DNA of 64,000 bases from Dromaius novaehollandiae (taxonomy: Eukaryota; Chordata; Aves; Casuariiformes; Dromaiidae): NCBI RefSeq assembly GCF_036370855.1, contig NC_088101.1:35178585-35242584 (forward strand), given 5' to 3'. This document shows, one piece after another, positions 49,593 to 61,100 of the stretch; position 1 is the first letter of the stretch; every line of letters starts with the position of its first letter. The notes beneath the pieces were generated by a model. That model did no database searches. It had not been told where the DNA came from and saw only the letters and a list, made by a program, of their open reading frames with translations. The translations under genes were made by a program, and so were the position numbers.

Positions 49593-52500
49593 GTATGAAA
49601 GGGCCTGGGAAACCGGCGTTTGCGGTCCATCAGATATCTGCGGGCTCATCTTTATGAAGTCGATGCCTTCCTGCAGGGCAGCAGCTGGAGCCTGCGTGGC
49701 AAAGCACGGCCCTGCTCCTACTTGTGCTTATATCGCTGTTGCGATGCCTGTTAGCGAGATGAGTGAAAAGAGAGTGGGAAGTTTAAAGGGCTTGTATGCT
49801 TACTGACATTTTTTTAGAGCTGACTGGTTTAGATCTTTGAAACATTTTGGAAAGCAATAAGAGGAAACCAGTACCTGTCCTGTGTGTTGTATGTATTCTA
49901 TGGATAGCGTTTTCTCCTTCTTCCTTGCTATTTTATGAGGATTTAAAATCAGAAATGCTTTTATTTGGACAGGAGATTCAGAGGGTTTAATATCCTTGCT
50001 TACTTGCTAAAAGAACTCCAGTTAGCTTTAAAAAGTGAATCAGAAATTTTTCAATTTTCTCTGGAGTCCTCCTGTCACTTTTTTTTTTTAACCTTTCTAG
50101 TTTTATAAAAGTCACACAGAGAACACATGAACACGGTTTTGGGATGAGGGAGAAGCGATTAAATGCACGAGGCTATTGAATGCAGAATTTTGATAGAAAA
50201 TAGTCATTTAATGTACTACTTATACTTGTTGCCATTGTAACAATAGCTTGAGAAAAGTGACTTTATGTTCCCTAATCGTTTAAACATGTTAGTGATAAAA
50301 GTGTTTTTATGTTTAAGAATGGAAAAGTACCTGGAGACATCTTGAGGCCTTTTCAGACTTGTACCTGATTTTTTTTCTTTTGTATACTTAACCAATAAAT
50401 GTTTTTAAAAGTATGAATTTATTTTAAGCGTTGCATTCAAGGATTATCAAAAAATCTGCATCATTTAAAGGGCTTTCAATTGCCTGATACCTTTTGATTT
50501 TAAAATTGAATAATCCTCGCTAATTGCATGTATAAAACAAACATGAAATTTTTAATACTTGTATACCACAAAAACACTTATTGTCAAATATTTCAAAAAT
50601 GCAGTTTGATTTTATGCTGATATCTGACATTTACTTTTCTTTGTATTGCAGAACACTCACTAGACTCATCAAAGAGTAAGGTAAGAGATATTAGAGATCA
50701 TTATGTAATAAAACCTTCTTTCTTACCTGCTCTTTAGCAGCATTGTCAGACAAGTCATTGTGCTGAGTTTCTGTTCCTGGAGACTGTCTATTCTTTCAGT
50801 CTTGCCTTTTTTTTTGCTTTTTTTTTTTCCGAAAAGAGAAATGTGATTAAGAGAAATGATATGGATAAAGCAATTAAATGCAGCATGCAGTAGTGTCTTG
50901 TATCATTGAAAGAAGTGCCGTGCAAGATTGCAGGCAGCCATCTACTTAACTGACAAGCTTATTCTGATTGTTCTCTATCAGTTAAATGTGGTACTTAACA
51001 TCTCAAACCCTAGAATTTGTATATCTTGGACAAAACTTTTCCTTTTGAGATGATGGGATGACTGAGCATTGTGCCTTTCCTAGGTAATCACTGCGACATG
51101 ATGTTGACAAAGAATTGGTGACTGCCACAAGCATCTTTGTAATAGTAGAGCACAGTATGGGTGCATCTTTTAACATCTCTTAATTAGATTTATTGAGTAT
51201 ATTAATATTCTTTTTTTTTAAATCACCTCTTGCATTACTGAAATGGAGCCACTTTCGAGTTAGCGTGAATTAGATTAAAAATGCATTGTGACCTTAAAAA
51301 GTTCAGAAGAGGAAGTGAAATAATTGCCAAGTGATTTTAGATGGGAGTGTATAATTATCTTTATTTGCATTTGCCCTTTATTCTAGAAGACTGTAGCACA
51401 GTAATATGTTATATTAAGTTCTTTTGTTTCACCATGACATTGGTACCTCAACTTCATTACTTTACTATTTCCTAATTCTGAAGCATCATGTACTTATTGA
51501 ATTGAAGGTTTATCACTTTTGCTTCTTGATAGCTGCATTTGTTTCAATTAGATTAAGAACAAGTTTATATTCAGCGCATGAAGGCAAGTGAGAACCGAAA
51601 CCTAAGTGACTTAACTAGCATTTTATTTATTCTTCAAATATTTATTTATTCTGTGTAAAAACTGTAGTTTGCAGTCTGACAATTACAAATCATGCATTTA
51701 TCTAACTATTGCAAGTCTTTCTACATGCTATTCAAACACATTTAGCATAAACATTTATGATAAACATCAATTCTCCTTTTATAGCTTTTAAAAGAACACA
51801 TATATGGCAAGTATAGAGAGGCTGAGAAATAACATGAAATAAGACAATAGATTTCTGCATTCTAATGAGGTCTTTGCTAACTTCTTAGGTTTTAAGAAAT
51901 GCTGTACATGTTGATGAAGCTGAAGTGGAAAAGTGTGTTAGAGATGTAATGAAAGAAAAGAAAATTGAACAGAAGAATACAGGGTATGTTTGAAGCTATA
52001 AATATTTCTGACCTAAAGTTTGATTTTGAGACATAAAAAAAGTTTGGGTTATGGTGGTAAAGCTGGGATTCTGCCTCTTACAGTTGTATCAGATTCTCAT
52101 GTCTTGATGTGCAAGACTGAAATTTTGCTCTAGGATTTGTGACTGGAATAGGATGGGATACTTATGAATTTCATCTGTATAAACTGGTGTAGCATTCTGA
52201 GAAAAGTATTTGTATGGAGAGGTTTTTTTTAGATTTATGCGGAGTGAGCTTGTGGGACCACAAATGTCATGAATACTTGGGAGCAGATGAAGGTTAAAGT
52301 GGTCAGGATGATAAGGGGAGTTTTGGTGTATGATCATGGATTTTTAAATAAACATATGGAATAATAATAATAAAAAAGAAACACTTAAGTGAATAGTGCC
52401 TGATTGTGCAGCACTGAAATCTGCTAGAGGTATTTTAAGTAGAAATAGGACCATACAACAGCATATTTAACCAGTACACTGTTGTTTGAAAGATAAAGTG

Positions 52501-55500
52501 GACCGGTCAACTTCACTTCCTCATTCTGGTGCTTACATTGCATTAACAGAAGAAAGGTCTTGGAGATACAATTTAAGCAAGAACTTATGGCTAATTTATA
52601 CCCTTTATGGTGTTTTGTTATTATTTCAGGTTTAAGATAAACCTGCATATATGCTTGCTGCAGATATCAGGATATAAGAAACTTTATTTGAATGTGGAAA
52701 GTCTGAGAAAGGTCCCTTATGATGCAGATAATGAAGAACATGAGGAACAGTTAATTGAGGTGAAAATAACTTGCTGTCTTTTAAAATCAAAAGATATGAC
52801 TGAATATCTTCATTTAAATTTGTAAGTATAGATTTGGTGGTGTACAGATGGGTTCCCCTCCCACCAAGTCCAGCAGCTAGAATGAAATTAATTTATCTAT
52901 TTTTTGCTAGTATTTTTAAAGAAAGCTGGCCTATTTCTGAAGCTCTTTTCTGCTGTGAACTGCTAAGCCATTATAGCAGTGCCTCGTTAACACGTCAAAA
53001 TAAATTGGTAAACTAGAGTTACTTACACTGCGGTTATTTCATATGAAATCAAACATAACATGTAATTACTAGAATTATTTGTGTAATAGGTCACTGGAGG
53101 ATCATAACTATGAAGTTATTTAACCTTATGCATGTGTCTAAATTTGTAAACCAGTAATTACTAAAAAAATGACACCAATCTTTTGCTGTTACTGCATCTC
53201 ACTCAATGTCAAAGAGCATAACTTAATACTGGAGGATAAAAAAAATTTTCAGTAATTTTTAAGTAATGGTAAATAGCAGCAAACAAGTAGCATAGTACTG
53301 CTTAAGGCTTTTTAAAAATAGCTTCTATTGTGCAAACATTAGCATATCACCATTACATTTCATAATTGTCTCACTTGCTATGCGAGTCCCAATATTGTGA
53401 TGTGTTAAGTAAACATGCATTGTGAATTTGTATTCCCATTTACGGCTGGCCTATGAGAACATGATAAGTAAATTAACTTCTGAAGTGAAACAAGTTTTTG
53501 CTACTTTAGCATCAGTATGTTGCCTTTGCCTCTGAAGCGAAATTATCACATTTAATGTTAAATTTAATCATTTTCATAATTGTTTGAATAAGCTATTACA
53601 GTATGACTCTAGATTGCCCCTAACAGAAAAGAACAGCATGTAGTTTGTATTCCAGTCCATGGTGGATGGTTTGTAATGTGCAGCAATGTGTTCTGAATTG
53701 TGTGACTTGAGAAACTTCAGCAGCCATATGTAACATGGAAGCATGTTTGTGCAGCTTTGGAATTTGCTGATGCCTCATGAGAATCTGAAGGCCAGGATCA
53801 CCAAGCAGTGGTGTGACATTGGTTTCCAAGGTGATGATCCCAAAACAGACTTCAGAGGAATGGGCATGCTGGGATTAGTGAATCTGGTGTAAGTGAAAAT
53901 AAGTATTACACTTCTGCTGTAACTCATTTTCAATATCTATGAATTCTCACTAGTTAATGCTATTTCTAATAAAGACTGAATAGAAGCAAATAGAAATGGT
54001 GGCTTCTGTCCCGCAATGAAAAAGTGTGTTCTAGATGAGTCAGTTTCTAACAGCTGTTCTTCTGTAAATTTGTAGTTGGCTAAAGCCCAACCAGTGAGGG
54101 CAGGAACAGAAAGTTGCTCAAGACACCTTATTTTTTGTGCTGTCCTATGATAGACTTGGTTTGTTATGACTTAAAAGGAACATATTAAAAGCTTTTAAAA
54201 TTTCTAAATTACTATTATGAAAAGTAAATGAGTTTGCATAACTTCACTAAGCTAAGTTAATGTGTGGACTTAGGCAAACTTCATATTTGCCATTCTGATC
54301 ACAGTGATTGCTTTATTGTATGCTAGTTCATGCTCAATATCATTCAATTTGCTACATTTCTTTTGTTTTTCATTTTGTGCTATTTTTCAGTACAGACTAG
54401 TATTCAGTTCTAGTCTAAAGGTACACATTTTGATGTTGGATACATTAATATTTTGTATATGGACTAAAAGAATTAATGAAAGGTCTTGATTTACATTGAC
54501 AGCTTTTTTAGTAAACATTACACCAGTGAAGCTCGTCAGATTCTTTCTCGTTCAAATCACCCAAAGCTGGGGTAAGTCACTATGCCACTTTTTCTGGCTT
54601 GTTCTTCTCACAAGAAGACTATCAAGTACATGTACTGAAATTTAAGAGGAGAATGTTTGTGGTTTTCCATTTAAAGCTGGAAAAAGGGCCAAAGGAGAAA
54701 GGCTTGAAAAACCGACCACAGATCAGCTTCAGGTTTGAAAGTACATGCAATATTTTTTCAGAATAGACTTGTTGAAACAAAAAAAAATTGCAAACCATTG
54801 GCTTTGGTTAACAAAATGGACACCTTTTACGTCGGTTAGCTTTATTTTTAATAAGCTTAGATTAGATTTAGAAAAGAATACTTATTTGTTACCTGCTTAC
54901 TCATCCCTTGTTGGAATGGTGTTAGCTATCTCTTAAGGCACCTTTATTTGCTAGGCTTCTATTCCATAATATGTATATACAAGTAGATGTTTTGTTGTTG
55001 TTTCAAAGCTTTACTTAATCTCAGAAAACAGTCTGCCTATTTAAACATTTCTGCTCATTGTACAGGAAAATATGTTTTTAAACAAGTCAGATACTGAAGA
55101 GAGCTAAGAAACCCGTATATATCCTCTGATCCATCAAGTGCCCAGTTAATTCTTCCACCTATGAATAATGGGAAACTTTCATGACTTGAATTATAAAGGA
55201 AATTATCTCATGCAATTAGATCATGAATAGGAAATCTGAGACATTTACATCATCAATTAAACAAAACAAGTGTTCTTTTAAAAAAAATGAATTTACAATG
55301 TCAGTGATATGTTTAAGTCTTTTACACATTTATATTGTGGGGTTTTCTATATTATGCAACAGATAAAACCAGATTTTTTTCAGTTTGAAGAATGTAAGGT
55401 TGAGATGACCAGTCTGTTGATACTGCAACAACTCTTTTTGGCTACTGATTTTTAACATTACAGCAGATTTAATCATTTCAAATGAGCAAATTCAGGTCAA

Positions 55501-56548
55501 AGTCAATTAGTCTTCCCATTTTAATATTGCCTAATGGAGGCATTTGCCATACTATTGTATAGGAAACTAGAGCTTTTCAAATAACTTTCACGTAGTTTTA
55601 GACGCACTAGGGAACTGAAGAAGTGGTCTGTAGGCCAGAGATGGCTTGTCAAGAAGCAGCATAGGAAAAATGGACTCAAACAGTTATCCTAATGCAGACT
55701 GGCTCTGGAGAGTTTAAGTCCTTCAGTCCGTGAGGTAAAAGGTAAAACATGAAATATGGTTGGTGTTGCAGATATTCTTATGCAATAGTGGGAATCAATC
55801 TGACAGAAATGGCATACAGCTTGCTTAAGAATGGTGCTCTAAAGTCTCATCTGTACAACACGGTCTCTGGATTGCCACAAATGGAAGACTTCCATCAGTT
55901 CTACTGTAAGTAACTAGCTTCTTCAGCACCGGTTACTGAGGTAGGCCTACAATGTAGAGTTTTATTTTTTAGAGTGCACTTCCACTCTCTTTCTCATTAG
56001 CCACAGCAAGCTATTTTCTTCTGATATTTAACCAATTATGTTACAGAATTGTACATTAAAGTATTGCACCGCATCTAATGTGCCTAGCGATTTATTTTTG
56101 AGCATCTTCAGTCATTTTTCTTCCAAATCAACCACTGGAATGTGACACTATCTTTATGGGAAAATTTGGGAGGCTTTCTATATATTACAGGATTTAATCT
56201 GAAAATTCAATGTTTGCACATTTTTCCTACTCATTATTACAGTATCCAAAAGATTACTGCTGACTAGGATGAGACACTCCCTATCCTATCAGATTAAATG
56301 CAGTCTAGAGGATCTTTTGAGGTTTAACTGGCTCAAAGCAGAAAATTGTGGGACTCATTTGTGCAGATTTGCATTCTGCTTTCTTTACAGGTTATCTGGT
56401 TTATGAGTTTGACAAGTTCTGGTTTGAAGAAGAACCAGAAAGCATTATGCACTTCAACCAGTACAGAGAGAAATTCCATGAAAAAGTTAAGGGACTCCTA
56501 CTGGATTATGATGTCATACTAACCTTAAAAAATACAAAGAAACCTTAA
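49448..56548 (+). CDS. ELMOD2: ELMO domain-containing protein 2, complete coding region in eight exons
   Basis: Eight coding exons join in frame to 894 bases (297 residues plus stop; human ELMOD2 is 293). The protein is a GTPase-activating protein for ARL2 and other ARF-family GTPases, acting at the ER, lipid droplets and mitochondria. The N terminus is hydrophobic/aromatic (residues 1-26). The ELMO domain covers about residues 125-285 and contains the signature DIGFQGDDPKTDFRGMGMLG; the GAP arginine of DFRG falls at residue 167, as in the human protein. The C-terminal block YEFDKFWFEEEPESIM is nearly identical to human. All splice sites are GT/AG and all phases fit. The gene is transcribed away from MGAT4D. 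Confidence 0.97.
50652..50680 (+). CDS. ELMOD2: ELMOD2 coding exon 2 (29 bases)
   Basis: A very short exon between TGTATTGCAG and GTAAGA. It encodes EHSLDSSKSK, equivalent to the human ENSLTYSKNK segment; its phases (1 in, 0 out) fit both neighbours. Confidence 0.9.
51889..51983 (+). CDS. ELMOD2: ELMOD2 coding exon 3
   Basis: Acceptor CTTCTTAG, donor GTATGT, 95 bases. It encodes residues 59-90, a charged helix (VLRNAVHVDEAEVEKCVRDV and on), which is the least conserved part compared with human. Confidence 0.93.
52630..52759 (+). CDS. ELMOD2: ELMOD2 coding exon 4
   Basis: Acceptor TTATTTCAG, donor GTGAAA, 130 bases. It encodes CLLQISGYKKLYLNVESLRK and the PYDADNEEHE block, leading into the ELMO domain. 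The donor departs from GTRAGT at position 5, but the phase (0) fits exon 5. Confidence 0.94.
53755..53888 (+). CDS. ELMOD2: ELMOD2 coding exon 5 (GAP motif)
   Basis: Acceptor TTTGTGCAG, donor GTAAGT, 134 bases. Residues 134-178 start LWNLLMP and include the ELMO-domain GAP signature GFQGDDPKTDFRGMGMLGLV, with the catalytic arginine at residue 167. Confidence 0.97.
54503..54571 (+). CDS. ELMOD2: ELMOD2 coding exon 6
   Basis: Acceptor ACATTGACAG, donor GTAAGT, 69 bases, phase 2 on both sides. It encodes FFSKHYTSEARQILSRSNHP followed by KLG, conserved in ELMOD2. Confidence 0.95.
55772..55905 (+). CDS. ELMOD2: ELMOD2 coding exon 7
   Basis: Acceptor GGTGTTGCAG, donor GTAAGT, 134 bases. It encodes YSYAIVGINLTEMAYSLLKN and the FHQFYC block of the ELMO domain. 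Confidence 0.96.
56391..56548 (+). CDS. ELMOD2: ELMOD2 coding exon 8 (stop)
   Basis: Acceptor TTCTTTACAG, then 52 codons ending in TAA at 56546-56548. It contains YEFDKFWFEEEPESIM and REKFHEKVKGLLLD. The last residues (NTKKP) extend slightly beyond the human C terminus. Confidence 0.96.
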
Positions 56549-57470
56549 CCTCCTCTGCAGTCTATCAGATTCTGCATCAAAAATGGAATTATGCATTTGG
56601 ATGGAAGTTTTGCATGTTTCGCCAAAAACTGTTTAACAAAGGAACTTTTTTTTACATCTTAAAAAAAAATCAAAACTGCAATTAAGAAAGCTTGGACAAT
56701 CAACCTCTGTTTACAGCTCTTTATATGCTATTCTCCAAAGGACTGCTTTTTTGTTTGTTTTAAAGCATAATCCACAAGTCTAAAGATCCTCTGGATCACT
56801 TGCTCTCATAATTTCTTTTATACTTCTTGGTGCGGGAACATGAAGCAAGTATTTTATGCTGTGTCATGTTTTCCATTAATAGGTTTGACAGTTAATTGTC
56901 TTTTAAAACTTTTTTAGTTGAAAGTACTCTGGTTTTACATTTTTTGCATCCTTCTCTTGTTTTCTGTGTGAAGTTGATAGTCCATAAGTCAATGTTAAAT
57001 TTCTCTGTAATGATGAGGTCCATGAAGGGGATGTATTAGTCACTTATGATTTTGGAGAAGAGGATTAATCCATCAACATAATAATGTACTTGCTACAGTT
57101 TGTTTCTGGCTGGAGCAGTTTTCCATCCAGGTATTCGTACCAACAAATTCCTGTGCATGGAAAGAACTTAATTTACAGACAAACAAGAAGAATGACAAAT
57201 CAACAATTTACGGATCAGATCCTCAGAGTAAAACTAGCTCTTCTAAAAATATTCCTACTATCAGAATTTTCAGTTCTTTCTAGTCAGACTTCAGCTGCTT
57301 GACTTTGTATCTGTTTGTATCATTCTTCTTTTAGCAGCTATTGCGGTATTCTCAGTGCAAAGTGCAAGAGAGTTAGTTTAGCCCCCTTTTATAGCGCTTG
57401 TTTAATATAAAACTTAACTGCAGCTGCAGTCCCTGTTTTGTGAAAATAAATTCATATCTGAGTACAGCCT
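56549..57470 (+). other. ELMOD2: ELMOD2 3' UTR with AATAAA signal at 57445-57450
   Basis: AT-rich sequence follows the stop codon. AATAAA at 57445-57450 is a consensus poly(A) signal, giving a 3' UTR of roughly 0.9 kb if used. Further AATAAA-like sites beyond (for example near 59965) could give longer forms. Confidence 0.55.
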
Positions 57471-57990
57471 CTGACAAAGATGTATTTTTCATAGAAGGGA
57501 TGCAACTATGATATGTTCCTTAATCTTAGCATTCTCAGACAATCTAGTCAATAGGACTTTGTATCTATATTGTGACTAATTCTTGCTTAAAGCAACTTTA
57601 AACGGATTTGGTATGACCATCGCTTCATTTTCTAAAACAATAAGTGCCTTCTGCTTTATTCAGTCCGTGTTTTAATTTGATTCTGCATCCAGATTGTAGC
57701 CTTAGAAGCTTGAGTTATTTGGGACAGACTGTTTCATGATATACCTAAATAGCACACAGCTGCACAAAATTTGTGTGCTAACGCAAACTTTCATGTTTTT
57801 TTTTTTTTTTTTTTTACATCATCTCAGGTAAATTAGTTAACTTCTGTTTAATCACTACATCATGAAGAGATTCCTTAAGAACACAAATTTTTGACATGAA
57901 AGGAAAAAGACAAGCCCTTTTGGTGGTGAGTGATACTGAACTACATATATATGAGGGATACTACACTACAAAAATATTACATGTATTATA
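57471..57990. other. Gene-free stretch after ELMOD2
   Basis: No coding feature seen; it contains a T20 tract at 57796-57815. Confidence 0.5.
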
Positions 57991-57997
57991 TGTAATA

Positions 57998-58130
57998 TAT
58001 CTCCTTGGAGATACTTAAAACCTGACTGGACAAGGTCCTAAGCAGCCTGCTTGAGCTGACCCTGCTTTGAGCAAGGGCATTGGACTAGATGATCTCCAGA
58101 GGTCCCTTCCGTTCTGTGATTCTGTGTTGT
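57998..58130 (+). repeat. CR1 LINE 3' end
   Basis: Reads CTCCTTGGAGATACTTAAAA, CCTGACTGGACAAGGTCCTA, AGCTGACCCTGCTTTGAGCA and finally GACTAGATGATCTCCAGAGG, TCCCTTCC and TTCTGTGATTCTGTG. This is a strong match to the well-known avian CR1 3' end, plus orientation, 5'-truncated. It is better preserved than the copy at 97-215. Confidence 0.92.
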
Positions 58131-61100
58131 ATAAAACAGTGACCTCTTGCACTGCATCCACCCAATTGCTCTTGGTTCCTTAAATACTAGCAGTTGCTTA
58201 TTTCTGGGATAGCTCTTGATCAGGGTAAACATTATATAGGAAAGAGGTGATGCAGATCTTCGGTTTTCTTTTTAATATAGGTTAAATATAGGGGTGAGTT
58301 AACAAATTCCTGAGTTTCACTTGCCACAGAATGGAGAAGGGTTCATCTTATCTATATTGGGCTGATGCTGTTTATTCAAAAAAGAAAAAATAGAGGAGGG
58401 GAAGGAGTAATAAAGATGCTTTTAGGGAAAGTATTTATACATATCTTTTCATTATATATACCAAAAGTAATTTGATGTAGAAAACATTTTTAACATAGTA
58501 AGTTTCTCTGACTGTGTAAGTGTGTACATGTATTAGGGATAGGAACTGGATAGACAACCAAGTTCAGTTAGGAATGCTCATACTATATGGCTCTGATCAG
58601 TATTAAGTTTAGTCATTGTGATTAAAGTTACTACAGAGACAGCGACCAAGGTATAGAAACAGGATTGCAAAGGCATATACATAAGAGACTATTAACAAAG
58701 AGGAATTTATGTAACGGATCTCACCATAATGTTAGATGGTAAAGAGAAGTAGAAAGTGTTATATTGGAGGAGTAAAATCTCCTTAAACTTAATTTGTTTC
58801 TGAAGATTCATATGATAGTTAAAACAACTGGGAATTTTAAATGTTTCAGGTGCCTCCTAAGATGACTAAGTTTAAGAAGTTGAGTTTTAATTTTTTTTTT
58901 TTTTTAAGCCTACAGTTGCGATGCCATGGCTGGTGAGCCAGACAGCTAAACCAGATAAATAAACAGATAAACCCCAACTAGATAAGCTAGATAGAAAATA
59001 CTCTACAAGAAGCCTAGTTCTTTTGCTGCTCCCAGGTACTTAAAAATCTGTAATTCTCACTAGTGAAAAAGCTGAGATCTTATGGTGCATCCTTGCATTC
59101 TCATCTTACTATAGAGCGCTGTCTCTCTCTGATCCCTTGGGAACCTGGAAATTCCTAAAACCAAACCAACAAAGGAAGCAGAAAAGTTATCTATTTCCCA
59201 GTTGCTGAGAGTTGGTTGTTTACTAATTTCTAGTGCCAGCTTCCTTCACATTTGTCTTCCTTCATTAATTCTTCTTTGCTATGCAGCTTTCCTTTGCAAG
59301 CAACATGAGACAGACATTTTTTGAATTTCCAACATGACCCCGAGGTGTTTTAACAGCAGCAGGAAGGGAGACCCCATTCTTTATTTTTGCCTACTGCTTG
59401 CTAGCAATTAGCAAAATTGCTTGAGCCATCTCTGTAAAAACTCTCCCCTGCTAGAGTCTGCAACCTTCATTTGGCAATCTGCATGCTAACCTTCCTAACC
59501 TCACAACTTTCACATGGCTCATTGTTCACTAGGAAATTGCCACTTAACTACTTCCGAAGCTTTTTAATCTTCAGATTTCATATGATACAGCCTAAGACCA
59601 TTTTAGTGTAGAATTGAGCCCTGTGTGAGATGCACCTTTATTATTATTATTTTTTAAATAAAAACATGAGCTGGAAATAATACACTGTGACAATACAGAA
59701 ATTAAGGAAGAAATCTCAACCATCATTAAATGAGTGGCATACAGTTAAATTAATGCATTAGTTTGGGTGTAGTGATTGTTTAAAATGAATATTCTATGTT
59801 AGGCTCCAATACATTTTTACAGTAAACAGTCAGAATTTGCATGTAGTTTTATGTGATCCGGTACCCCAGTCCTGTCTAAGAGTCAGTATATTTAGGGTAG
59901 TGCTGTATTTTCCTGTTTGCCCCACTGGTAGGCTTATTGTATTATAGTGGTAACTAGAATATATGGAAAAAAATAAAATTGTGTCTAGGGAAAAGAAGAT
60001 GAATGTTTATTTTACCAGTCAGTGGGATTTTATATTAACTCTAACACTTACATTATAGAGAGAACCTAAGGTAACCCTACGGTAATGGAAGATTTAAAAT
60101 GGTATTAGGTCGCCTTTTTGCAAGTTGATATAATGAGCTTGTTTAGCATCAGAACTTGTTGCTCATAGTTTATTCTAAGTAGTCTTAAAGGTTAAAGCCT
60201 TGGCAAATTCTCATGCTGTTATTAATCAAGTGTCATGTCTTAAAGTATGTACTGTTTTATTAGAACTTGCAAGAATTGTTAGTTTTCTAACTTGCTGCCT
60301 CTTTAAAACATTCACTATTGTGAAAGCTTATATGTAATAGTAGTATTTTAGAAAAAAAATCTAAAAATAAACATCAAGCTGAAGACAAGAAAGTGGCTCT
60401 GTAAAATATTTTTTTGTTAAACAGTTCCTACTGGAACTTACTGTTCGTTTAGCATATATTGAAACATGGTGCTACTTCATAAACAAATTAATCTGAAGAT
60501 AAAAATCTTGCCATAAAAATAAAGTCTAGTCTTTCAACAAGTTGAAACGCGTTGTTTCACAAGTAACCAACTTAATTGGAAAGCACGATTTGAAGACAGT
60601 GCTACTTAGGAAACTGAGAACATGTTTTTAAAACAAACTGGCTGTGCTTCTGTGGTCTGGTACAGCAGTGTGGAGAATTGGGCATTTTGTCTTAAAGCAC
60701 AATAGGAGAAGGGGCCAATTTAAGCACCTCAGATGAATGGTTATAGATTTGCACTCTAAAAAAAGCAAGCATTCATTCTTCAGACTTTTCCATCCTACTT
60801 TAAATAACAAACGCTTTACAAAAAAAATCAGTTAGACTTGTTTTATGAATTACTGTGATGAAAGTTTGTGTTTAGTTAGATGGGAGTACAGCAGTCAGTA
60901 TTCCTGAAAAAACTGCTAGTGAATGCACGATAAAAACGTGACCTATTGTTTTTTCTATCATACCTGTTTGTGTTGCTGTAGTGCAATGGTAGTCAATCTT
61001 TGGAGAGATGTTTCTTGTGCCAGTCTATAGTGTTGTCTTTCACTAGGGGGAAACAAACAAGCAAAGAAACAAGTAAAGCCAGCTTGTGGGCAGTTTCTTC